Source of the DNA: Diphasiastrum complanatum
Lineage: Eukaryota; Streptophyta; Lycopodiopsida; Lycopodiales; Lycopodiaceae
NCBI GenBank assembly: GCA_029204225.1
Contig: CM055099.1
Coordinates: 42,524,597 to 42,588,596, forward strand
Direction of reading: 5' to 3'
Length of the DNA stretch: 64,000 nt
Within the stretch, counting starts at the first letter, position 1. The number at the start of each line of letters is the position of its first letter. The notes under the pieces were generated by a model that was not told the DNA's origin, ran no database searches, and worked only from the letters and a program-made list of their open reading frames with translations. Below are positions 48,501-61,200 of this stretch, in pieces. A program made the translations under genes and the position numbers.

Positions 48501-51500
48501 CCTTCCAGAATTAGGTAATCCACTCTTTCAAATGACTTACATGGAAAACAGGATGAACCCCAACTCCAATCGGAAGATCTAGCTAATAAGCGACCGTATG
48601 GACCGCTATATTGTGGAGATAGCTTATGACATTTCACCGTCCACACAGTACCTTAGAATCTTTAGGAATTTTAAGATACACCCATGTTCCAACCTCAAAT
48701 TCTCGAGATGAGCGACCATAGTTAGCATAAAACCGAGCTCTATCCTGAGCGGTTTTCATACTTTCTTTGGCCACTTGCAACATTTCTTGCATATGTTGTA
48801 GGAAATCCACTACAGCTTGCACCTTGAGACCCTTGAGTCTGACATAAACTAGCAAACGTGGTTGTAAGCCATACCTCAGCATAAAAGGACTGAATCCGGT
48901 GGTAGAATGCACTCTAAGCATATCTTCCAACGTTTGGTTGATACGTTCTGTCTGCCATCAGATTCTAGGTGATCTGAAGAAGTAAGACCACAAGTTGTTT
49001 TAAGTATATCAAAAACTGACTGCCAGAACTTGCCAGTGAATTTGGAGTCACGGTCACTGACAATATCATTTGACAAGCCATACAATATGAACAACTTTTC
49101 AACAAAAAGCTGGGCTAGTTCAAATGCCTTGACAGTTGATTTAGTTGGTATAAATTGCGCCAATTTGGTTAGCCTATCAACAACCACCCAAATGGCATCG
49201 TGACCCCTCCCGGTTTTAGGGAGTCCAGTCACAAAATCCATTGAAATACTTTTTCACTTCTTGTTGGAAATTTCCAAAGAATGTAAAAGACCCACCACTT
49301 TGAGTCTTTCTACTTTATTATATTGGCATTGTTCACAACCTTGACCATATGCCTCGACATGACCTTTCATCTTTGGCCAAAAGGAATTTTGCCTGACAAG
49401 GTCAAGTGCCCTTTGTATGCATGGGTGACCAACACAAGGATTGTCAGAATAGTCTTCAAGTATCTTGTCATTTCGAGATTGCTTGGGATCCTGCCTCCCA
49501 AGGTCATCACTAGATCTAGAATTTCATGTCAGGACATCTAGCTAGATGCGACTGAAAAACCCATCGGTTCGAAAAAGGCTCAGCTGAAGTGATAGATACA
49601 AATCAGATTAGATTTCATCAAAGCACAACCGATTAACTTCTTCAATCCGACTCAAGGCATTGGCAACACTGTTTGACGTACCTTTACAATACTTAATGTT
49701 GAACACGAACTCCTGAATGGGTTCCGACCATCTACCCTTTCGGCCACAAAGGTCCTTAGTGTCACATAAATACTTAAGGAATAGGTGATCAGTCATCACC
49801 GTAAATTTGGCACCATAAAGATAATGCCTCCAGATTTTCAACATGTGACTGACTGCAAAAAGCTCCTTGAGCAGGATCCAGCTTTTTGCTTTCAAACACA
49901 ACTGGTCTACCATCCTGGTAAAGGACCGCTGCTACAGCAAAGTCACTAGCATGCGTATCTACCACAAAAGGGTCGGTTAGGATCGACAGTGTAAAATTGG
50001 AGCCGTAGAAACACAGTGCTTAAGAGTTTCAAAACTCTCATTCATTTCATCAGTCCATGTTACCTTACAAACCTTATCATAACCGATCTCAATACCCTAA
50101 TCAGATATGATATGGCCCAGGTATTTGAGTTTAGTTCGAAAGAACTCACGTTTTGAATCCTTAGCATAGAGCTTTTCTTGCCTTAGGAGACTTAAGACAA
50201 TATGACACCACCACAAACTTTCCCAGATATGGACGAAGAATATCATTCATCATCTGTTGGAAAGTGGAAGGTGCGTTCGTGAGTCCAAAAGGTAAAACTA
50301 AAAACTCATAATGACCGTATCTGGTTCAAAAACCAGTCTTAGGAACATCCTCGTTAGTGTCACATAGTCCTTTTTCAAGGACTCATTTTTGGTGGAAAAC
50401 CACTCCTTTCCTAGATATGCTGTCTAAATTCATAATATGAAAACCAATTGATTCAACATAATCTTGAATCTTAAGCGGCAACTAAGGAACGAGCTGGTCC
50501 CAAGCTTTCCGATCTTCTCTCAAAGCCATTTTCACCACGTACAGATGATTACTTGGCATGGTGGCCACCTTGAGTTTGTGCACCAGTTTAGAATTGATAG
50601 AATTATGGGTTGAACCATCATCGAAAAGAACAGTCATGGCTTGGTGTCCTACGAACCCATTCATACAAATGTGGTCATGGGGGAAAAAAACAGCCATATT
50701 AAAACAACAATTCTCACAACTAGTGTCATTCGCAAGAGCACGATCCTGATCCGCAAGTGATGGCGTATGATAAAAGACATCAATAGGCTCCCATGTGGCC
50801 TCCTCAATAGGACGACCATCCCAATGGATCGAAAACTGAATTTGTCGGCAGCGTCGACTATGGTGAAGGCGAACCTGGTGCATGGCAGCTGGTAAGAAAG
50901 GGATCAACATCGTGGCAACGAAGGAAACATCTCAGCCGCGTCATCAGAAACCAAGCAATATGGAACAACCAGGAATGACAAGGAACCAGAAGAAGATCAA
51001 GCAGCAACCAGGAGTGCCAAGGTATCTGTAATGCCCAAGCTAGTAGAGGATCAGCCCAAAAGATAGGGACATCATACCAAGGTATCCAGAAAGCCCGAGA
51101 AGGTATAACTGCATCAGCAACTGGAAAAGAGATGGACACTCATCACGAATAGCCGCATGATACACGTAATCATCAACCATATGTGCAAGGTGCCCCAAGA
51201 AAAGATAGCAGCATCGGAAGATTAGCACCAAGGAGATCATCCTGACAAAGGATAGCTAAAATGGTCAAAAGCCCAAGGTATCCATAGGGCCCATGAATGA
51301 GAAGTAGCAATGGCATACGATACCCTCAAGGCCCATATCACGAGAAGAGCAGCATGCCAAAAGCTCCAAAAGGTCCAAGAAATCAATGCATCATCTAAAA
51401 AGACATGATGCATGAAAATAGTAGCAACAAATCTAGAAATAGTAGAGGCCCCAACTGACAAACTGTAGCCGAAAAACTCATCCATAAAGGCCTCATATGG

Positions 51501-54500
51501 ACATACCAATCCATCATAGGATACACCAAAAACGGATGGAGAATCGGATGACCCATCGGAACTGGCCGCACGTGTAATCCCAAAGTACACACCAGGTGCA
51601 CAAGTGAGGAAAAGAAGAAATGCACTGGAACGAGGAACAGGATCCGCAACATCAGTAGCAAGCATCAGAGCAATATCCACGTGTAGCTGGGAATGAGTAT
51701 CAAAGCACATATGAGCAACACTGAAGTATATGGCGGCAACATCCCCAAAAACTATCCAAGAGAGGAGAAGGAATTCTTTCAAGGTACCCTGATGGTCTCG
51801 GAACACCAGAACAAAGTGCAACTCAGCATCGGAGACCAAGCGATATGGAGCAACCATAGGCGATCAGTAATATGAAAAAACCAGCACCAATCAACAGGTC
51901 AAATGAAAACCAAGCTATATGTAATAACCAAGAATGCCATATATCCATAGCTGAAAATGAAGCAGTAGTGTGAGCAATAGGTCCAAATGAAATCCAAGCG
52001 ATACGTAATAACCAGGAATGCCAAATATCAAGAGGTAACCCAAAAGTGTATACCATCGGCATGGACTGCAGCAAACCTATATGTAGAAACACCAGGAGAC
52101 TGAAGGATATAATCCTCTTCATGTTGGTAAGATTATACATTCTATAGGCCTTCTCATCTTCATTGTATGAAAAAAAGATACACTTAGAGAATTGTGCATC
52201 CAACTTCTCCTATCATCCTATCTCCTATCATTGTGAGCATACACCATACAAATAAACACTCACAATGCTCCCACCTTACTCATCTAGAAAGATCCCAGCA
52301 TATAAATACCCTAGATAAGTAATAGTGACCATCTGGCAAATATCCTCGGATGAAAAATGTGTAACAGTAAGGGCCAAAGGCACATGAATCATGTCAGGAA
52401 CCATAGAAGAGGCAGCTCACAACCTCAAGAAGAGATCCATGGAGTAAAGCGAAAGAAGATACAACCTGATCACCAAATAGCGAGGGAACCATCAAACGTG
52501 GACCCATGAAGAACCCCATAGAAATCAGCAGGAACATCGGCCATAACAAACTCAAGAGATGGAGATATAGAGACCAATGAAGAAGATACTGCACCAACCA
52601 CCGAACCAGGAGGGCTATCTGAAGTATGCGCAAAAGCAATAGTAGAAATACCACCAAGGTATATGGCCTCAATATCAATGAAACCAGGAATGACCACTGA
52701 ATACGATATCTGTGAATCAAGGCATATAGGCGCAAGGCACACAACAACAACCTATAGATCCGAAGCAGCATCAACCTGAGGAAGAGGACCCACGGATGGT
52801 GAAAGTGAAGCAGCAACTGATGTACTCTAAATGGAAAGAAGAGCTGCATTGTGAGCCTTTGGCAGGCTACGCATAAACTGCTTCCCGGTAACCAACTGAT
52901 AGTCACCCTGGGAATCAATACCAACAAGTGAACGATGCTGACTAGCATGAGTAAAGGAAAGTGTCTGCTGAGAGAGATCCACAACAACAGTACCAAGTGA
53001 AGAGAATCAGGCTGCTCCAAAAATAATGTCATAGTGCTCCAGAAGAATGATGTAGAAATCTGCTTGACCAGAAAAATCACCAATGTGATAATCCAAGCCC
53101 TGAATCATCTGAGAACTGGGAAAAGAATGGGAACGAGCAACCTCAACACTGAGAGGTTGGGAAGCAGGAACAGGTGTAGCACGAATCCTGGTGGAAATGT
53201 AATTGCTAATAAATGAATGTGTACTGCTTGTATCCACTAAAGAAATATACTCTCGCCCCGCATCTAGAATAATATGATCCACAAATGGAAAAACGTACGT
53301 AGGCATAATGATAGAAGCATCAATTGATAAGGTCTGGCCTAAATATGCATCTAGAAGAACAGCATACTCATCTAGACGGCTATCAGCAAAATAAACTAGT
53401 GAGTATACAATGGGACCATCATGAAATGTATAACCACATGCCATATGGAGATCTACTGGAGTAGCCAAAGCATCTGAAAGAGCAACCGTAGACCCATGAA
53501 TAATATCGAAATAAGAAGCATAGGCGACAACATCTATAGCAGGCGCTCAGGAACATGAGTAGCATCAAAGTACTCAGCAATAATATCAAAGCATGCAACA
53601 ACATCGGTAGCACCATCAAAGCATGCAACGACATAATCAATCGTATCATAGCATGCTATATCAGTATCAAGGACCATATCAGCCGCAACCTGTATATGTG
53701 AATCAACATCAGTAGGAACTTGTATATGTGACTCTGACTCACTATGGGATACAATGACGAGCTCCGATAGATCAATAACTATCTCAAGTAGATCAGGCAA
53801 CTCGCTCACACTGTGTGATATAGAATCATCCTCATGTGTTGCTAGCAATGTGTGAATCAACCTCATGTGAATCGCTAGAAATGTGTGACTGTATCTCTAG
53901 TTGTCCTGCACAAGAAAATGGAACCTCGCATATGGAAGAATGCTCACGAGAGGAATCAGAAGGAGTAGAACTCTCAAGACCTATAATACCACTCATAAGA
54001 GCGACAGGAGGAACAATTACAGAATTATCATCGAAAAATATAAGAAGGCGAAGTACTGGTAGAAAGTCATGCCACTCAGAGATAGGCGGATGAGAATGGA
54101 CATAGTCAAACCACTTCGACCTAGCAGAACCCTTTAAGAGAAAAATTGCATCAAAAATCTTATTAGGACCTGAATAAGTTGGCCGAGAAGTATCAAAGTA
54201 ATACTGAAGACATGTGAGCCATTTGTCGAACATATGTTCAGATGGTATATCACTATCAAAAACAAAAAAATAATTTAAAGGGGATAGAGACCGAAAATTA
54301 GAAGTCATGATAAAAAATAAAATTAAAATTAACGAAAAAGAATATGTAACCCAATGATCCAAATAATTTGGGTGCTTTTTATTTTTATGTTTTATAATGG
54401 AGCGTAGAAAACGAAGAAAAAGTGAAAAACGAAATCGATGATGAAAATGAATTATGGAATTGAAACGGAAATGGAACGGAAACTAATAACACATAATGAA

Positions 54501-55154
54501 TGACAAAATGAAAAATGCGATGGACAACACAAACTACAAAATGGAATGGAAATAACAAAACAACAGCCATCGGCAGAAAGTCAAGCCAGGCAAGACGCTA
54601 ATCAAGTGGACGAACTGAAGAAGAGGACGTAAGTCGTCACAACAGGTACGCCAATGAAAAGACGTAACAAAGTGTAGGTAGTACCTTGCAACTGCAAACG
54701 AGAGCGTGCTGAAAACGGTACTAAAATGAAGAGATACCGGGCAGCTACCAAATAGAGATAAAAAATGTTTTGGGCTGCTTTGTAGCTGGAAATCATGCGA
54801 AATGAACTACGTATAAGCTGTAGAAAGCTGCTGGAAATGTGCACGGACAGCCACCGATCAAATCTGTCGAGGAACTGCGTTGGAGCTGGAAATTTTGCCA
54901 AGTATTGGGGCCAAATGGGGCGCTGGACAGCCACCAAGTAATGCTGCAAGAAATGCTGGAGAAAAAAAAAACGCGTCGAAAAGGCTGGAAAATAGCAAAT
55001 ATGAAGGTTGTAAAAATGCGCAGACAACAAATGTAAAGGCTGGAAAAACAGCAACTATGAGGGTGGTGATGAGCCTGCAATCAAATGCGGATTTGGGGTA
55101 GCAAATGAAGTAAAAATTGGAGGGGGATGGGCACTGGACAGCTTAAAAACAAAA

Positions 55155-55205
<51 letters not shown>

Positions 55206-58200
55206 TAGTGGCCCTTGGTACCGCTAGTATGGTACCGCCGGTACGGTACCGCCCTGGGATCCCCAATACTAGGGCGGTACCATTTTTAATATTTTTTTTT
55301 TTTAATATTTTTAATATTTTTTTTTTTGCCTATTACCTACCAAAACAGGTCAGAAAAATGGAAAAAAAGGGGTTCTGGGTATAAAAAAAAGAGGGTACAG
55401 TGCATGGTGCAGGGGACTGGTGCAACAGCACATGGGCATTGTGGGTGACCAGACCATGGGGCCAATGGGAGAGCAACACAGGGGGGGAGCATCACATGGG
55501 TTTAGGGTACAGAGGCACATGGAGGGATGATGGGGATCCACATGGCCGATCAGGCTGTGGGGATAAATAAGCACTCGGAATGCCATTGTGATCGACATTT
55601 TCAGAGGCTGTGAGAGAGCTAGTGATAGACAGTGAGAGAGCAAGCGAGAGCCGGTGACAGGTTGTGAGAGGCTGTTTGAGAGCCAGGGTGCTGTGAGAGG
55701 GTGTTCGAGGACCAGCGTGCTGTGAGGAGAAGGTCGATTGAGATGGCAGAGCGCATACCACCGAAGCCCGAGGGAGAAGCCAGGAGGAAGCTCGAGGAAG
55801 ATATCCGAAGGCACAACGAAAGACATCGGAAGCAAGAGGCAGACATTGCAGAGATGCTGCGACAGACTCGGGAGAGACATCCAGAGCTGCAGATCCCCGC
55901 CCCTGCTGTGGCCCCTGCCCCCGCAGTCGAGCTAGATTTGGATGAGCAGATCGGAATGAACTTCACACGACGGCAGCTCATCATGGTCAAGGAAAGGGCG
56001 GCCAGACGTCGGGCTAACCAGGAGGCAGAGCGAGAGCGACAGAACAATGCACCTGACGAGGGCGAGGAGTCAGTGGAGGATCAGTAGGCATGTTTAGAAT
56101 AGAGAAGGTCCAGCCGTATGTGGCGGACTGTTGCTATGTAATTTTTGGCAGTTTAGGATGCGGCAAATAACTAGATAGCTGCTTAAAAAAAAGAGGGATA
56201 TGTAATGTTATCTTGATACAACCTTAGAATGAGTATATAGTTGTTTTTTGTGCAACGCGAGCCTGGTCATGTGAAATGCAATCTCTGTATTTTTTTAAAT
56301 GCAAATGTAATACGTGTTTGTGAAATGTCGTTTGGGGCGTAGGGGTTATTGTTGTGCTCATTATGTAGGTGCATTTATGTGAAGCTATCATTCACTTCAA
56401 TCGAAATTAGTTGAAAATAAGATTCACACATGCACAAAGAATTTGACATAAAATTGTAAATACAGCATCACATGTACAGAGCGACATACGCACAATGTGC
56501 AGCAAAAAAAGTACGCCAAATACTATATATAATGTGAAAAATGATCCGAGTACAATGGTAGACCGTATGCTAGAGACAAACTACTGAAACTAAAATAATA
56601 GAGCCACAATCAATGCTCTAGCTCTAACTCAGACGAATGCTCCGGAGACAACTCAGGGCCCCGAGCTGACTCTCGCAGCCGATATCTCTGCCTGTCTGGA
56701 ACTGGCATGGGCTGTGCGTCCGAGGAGGAGGACTCCTCACTAGCATCATCCCAATCTGCCTCCGCATCAGCCCCCAAGCAAGCCAAACCAACAACACCTC
56801 CTCCAGCTGGCTGTAATCCTGCACCTCTAGCTGTACCTCGAGCCCTGCGTGGTCGTCCTCTCTTCCCTGGCAGTTTCTGTGCCATGCCTTTCTTGTTCGG
56901 TGCACCCTTGGGCCTTCCTGGTCTCTTGCGGACAAGAGGAGCTGTCAATGCCTCATCACCCCCATGCAAATCACCTGACTGGCTAGGCTGGGCCCAAGCT
57001 GAGGCCGGCTGGGATAGGGAAGCAAAAGAGGGAACTCCCTGTGCGCCTGAGCGAGGAGGATGAGCTCGTGGAGTGTGCCCGTGGCACTGCTACTGGTGGA
57101 GGAACTGGCTGTGCAGGAGGCAAGTACAGCAGCGATATGTACTGGAAGGGGCGCTGCGGTGGCCGGTACTGGTACATCCTGGGTGCTGCCAAAGGGGGAG
57201 CCAGTGGAGTGGGTGCTGCCAAAGGAGGAGGATGTGGAGTGGGTGCTGCCGCTGGAGGAGCCACTGTGGATGTGGGCGCTGCAAGAGAAAACCTGGGCAC
57301 AGATGGTGGCCTGCCATGGAGACTTGGTGCTGCAGAAGTGGACGGCGATAGAGGGGCTGCAGGCCTGAATGGCATCGGTGGCACTGGAGGAGCTGTGTGG
57401 CGCACATATACCCTCTGAGGAGCTGGAGGAACTGTAGACACCTCATGCGGCTGCTCTAGCTGGGACTCTGTGTACGGCATGCTAGCAAGAGATGAAGGGG
57501 GTGCCCTGACACTCGGCATCTGCTGAGCCTCTAAATCCATTGTGGCAATCAAGTCGTCCAGCTGGGCATCTGAATACAAATGCTCTGGGCTCTGGGCCTC
57601 ATCCTGTGCACCATCCCCTGAATCATCCTGTGCACCATCCCCTGAATCATCCCGTGCACCATCATGTGCACCCTGTAGACCCTGCATGGCCTCCCAATCT
57701 GTGCAATCAAAGTCATCTAGTGCCTCCTTTGGTGTGCTATCGTAGTAACGGCCATGACTCTGTACTGCACGCATCCAAGCAGCTGCGGGACCGGCATCTA
57801 AATCACTCTGGTCTCTATCAAGAGCCTCCTCCATCATGTCGACATAGGTAGGTATGCCACTGGCCCCCCCTGTGTGCCCTGCCTGTCTCCCGGTATAACC
57901 TGTGCCATGTGCCCCACCTCTACCGCGTGATGCACCTGTGACCCCTGCCCGTGGCGTGTGCCCTGTAGTGAGACGTAAACCAACATGCTATGGGGGAATA
58001 GCCCATCACCTGCAATGCGCTTGTAATGGTCGGCAGTCTCCTGGCGAGACGTGCGTTGGTGCTACCAAACACCAACCGCTCTAGCTGACTCACTGACAGC
58101 CTGTTTCTTCTCCTGGTGTGAACCAGGGCCCACGTGCTCCAGTTACGCTCACACACGGAGGCAGCGCAACCCTGTGGTACGTGCAATAAAATGGTTCAGC

Positions 58201-61200
58201 ACAGGTGCACGGGTGGAACGTCAACGAAACACAGCAAGGGAGGATGAGATGAGATACATACCTGTGAAAGGACACGCAATGCAAGATGCTGTATGGAGGG
58301 ATAGGTGCTACCGAACATAGTCCACCAGGTAATGGGGAGCTGCCTCCTCTCTGGATCCTGAGCAGCCAGGTGACCGAACGTGCCCATGCCGAAACGAAAT
58401 GCAGCTAACTCCTCCATGAGTCTGATAGGATCCAAGCCAATGTGTGGACCCACCCTGTAGATGTACTCAAGCCAATCCACCTCGAGCTCCCTGTCTGATA
58501 TCTGTGTCGGAGAGAGGAAGAGGGGATGCAAGATGTGTGCAACGCTGTGGATACTCCTGTGAAAGTAGTTCCACCGCATCTCCCAGATGAACCTCAGCTC
58601 CGTCATCCTGCACGAAGACGAAGCAAATTTTGGAAAAAACTTAACATCGACATAAAAACAAATTAGCAAACAATGAAAAGATAAAGAACAATTTCGCTAA
58701 CCTCTCTGGCTGCAAGATGGGCAGCTGCAGGAACTGTCCGATCCGGTCCATGAGCTCATACACCAGTCCAAGTGTGGACCCTTCGCTGTCAGCCATGCGG
58801 AGCACATTGTAGAGTGGTCGAAGCAGTCCTAACAATGTCTGTGCATCCCTCCAGAACTGGTCTCCCCTCACAGTGGAAGAAAAGTGCTCCCCATCCTCCG
58901 TGTGCTGAAACATACTGGCACGCCAAAGATCAATGGCAACCATCTGTAGAAGCTGTGCCCTGCACCTGATCAGACGGTCGATGACCACCAAACCAGGAAG
59001 AGGGCCTCGCGGACGATGGCTCTAACCCAGGGAAGTGCACCTATGTCCCCCATCAAAGGTCTATGTCGTGCGCCGCACAGGGGGTATGGACGATGTGAGG
59101 TAACTTGGCCTCTAGCAGGACACCCATCTGAACACAGTTGGTGGCATTGTCCATCACCACTGTAATGACATGCTGGGGGCCTATGGACAGGATGGAAGAC
59201 CTAATGACGTCGTACATGAAATCTGCAGATATGACTCTCCCCCCTCTACTGCAATCCACGGCTCTCAAAAACTGTGTACCCATGTAGCTGGAGACCAAGA
59301 TGTTGAGGATCGGCCTCCTCCTGACATCAGTCCAGCCATCGGACATGATGCTGCATCCATATGTGGCCCACTGGCGGCGTAGAGGCTCCATCTCTCTGGA
59401 CAAGGACTCGACCCTATCTCTCAACATGTGTATACAGACAACCTCTGAACCAGGGACTCTCCAGCTAGGGCTGACAGACTGTGCAAGGCGGAAGGCCCTT
59501 CTGAAGGGCTCAGAATCGGTGATGGCAAAAGGTAGGTTCAGCTCGTAAATCAAACTGGCCACGGCCTGTGTGGCCTCTCTGTCCATGTGCGGCTGATGCG
59601 CGCCGCGAATGGTCTGCTGCACAAGGGCTCTACCTGGTGGGCGACGGGTGGTGGACCTCCAGCACGGTGCACCAACTGTGACAGGAATGGACGATGACGC
59701 GACAGGCTGGGCACTAGTGGATGCATCGGCTGTAGACGTGGAATGGGGAGAGTGGGATGCACTGGCAAGGATGGGTGCAGCAGCATAAGTGGGGTGCACT
59801 GGTGGAGGGGCAAGATCTGGCATGGGATACAAAAACTGCTGGCTAGGGAGATCATCCGGATGGGAAGGGAAAGAAGAAGGGATCTCATCCACATCCTCGA
59901 AGGCCTCGTCAATAGCATCCTGGGCCTGCTCGGGTGGCGGAGAATCCATGAGAAAATTGTAAACTGGGGGCGTGCGAGCAACAGGACGTGGTGGTGGAGC
60001 CGCAGTGGCAACTGGCGGACGTGATGGGACGGGATCCACCGGAATGGGTGCAGATGGGGGTGCGTGTGGTGGAACTGTCTGAGGGGGATGAGGGGCAATG
60101 GGACGGGATGAGGATGGACTCCCTCTCCTCGTGCATGCCAGCCAAGCAGGCAGCAACTCTGGGTCAACGACATAAGGATCGGTGCAAAACTGGAGAACGC
60201 CCTCCGAAATGGTGTTCTCCCCCGTCACAAGCCGCGACCCGTAGGTGTCCAGTAGTCGCTGCCTATCGGGGACGGTCATGCTGCCACAAGGGGCAACATT
60301 TAAGGTGGCACCCATTTTGGTGCGTGCACCGAGTAGGTGGCCTTTAAGGCGAGTGAGGGACGCAGCAAATTCGACGAGGCAGTATCGGCAACGCACGATT
60401 TTCTGACTAGTCTTGTTGGTCTTGTTGGCAACCCGCCTGACAATGTCTACCTCGTCCCACAAACCGGAAAGGTCGGATTGCACCACTGCGATGGAGAAGA
60501 AAAAAACAGCAGGGTTCACTGTTGGAGAGACGCCGAAAATGTCTGAAGGCAGCGAAGGCAAGGTGATGGCAGGGAGATGCAAATCAGATGCAAGGCAGGA
60601 CGGTCTGTGAGCGAAGGGCGACGCAAATCAAAAGAGGGGCGATCGAAGGCAGGGCAACAAAACCAGGAGCGATGACAGGGCAGCGATGGGCTGAAAAAAT
60701 TTGGGAGAGAAGAAGCGAGGGGGGTGGGTAGTTTAGGTTAAACAAAATTGAAAAAAATATTAAATAATATATATATTTATATATATATACTGTGGTACCG
60801 TGGTACCAGTATGGTACCGCGGTACCAGTACGGTCCCGCGGTACCCAGTACCGCGGGACTTATGATATATATATCATAGTGGCACGTGGTACCGCCATTA
60901 TGGTACCGCGGTACCATAATGGTGGTACTGCCATTATGGTGCCGCCCAAAAATCCGCGGTACCAGGGCGGCACCATTTTTAAACAAATATATATTTAAAA
61001 AAATTTTAATTTTTTTTTTTTTTTTAAATTTTAGTGGGCAATATGGGTATCAACTTGAAGCTCTTGACGAGAGCAGTGCATTTATGCAGGTTGCCGGTGC
61101 TTTCAGCTACAAAAATTTGTTAGACAACTAAACAATGCACCTCTCAGTTTAGTAGTCACTAGTTAACCGTGAACTCAGATCTGTAAGGCCCCCGTTATGA

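Larger units (their letters stand above)
47822..50910 (-). mobile_element. Gypsy-A element, minus orientation, 5' part missing
   Basis: Read on the minus strand it ends with an LTR from 48278 (TGTTAAGTACCC) to 47822 (CTAACA), preceded by the polypurine run AAAGGGGGAGGGAA. Upstream lie, in polyprotein order, a protease-like block, RT, RNase H, zinc-binding and core integrase, and a chromodomain-like end. At about 50910 it is joined to an unrelated gag/protease relic, so its own gag and 5' LTR are gone. Confidence 0.85.
55204..60864 (-). mobile_element. hAT-3 transposon with GGTACC-rich termini
   Basis: The left end begins CATAGTGGCCCTTGGTACC and the right end, reversed, CATAAGTCCCGCGGTAC. Both ends carry arrays of GGTACC (at least four on the left and five on the right). 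ATATATAT flanks both sides, consistent with an 8-bp duplication but uninformative inside a TA repeat. The 5661-bp element carries a transposase on the minus strand and a separate plus-strand ORF. Confidence 0.75.

Noticed and set aside
55127-55384. ORFs across the TA repeat and GGTACC array
   Set aside because: Translation of microsatellite and terminal-repeat sequence.
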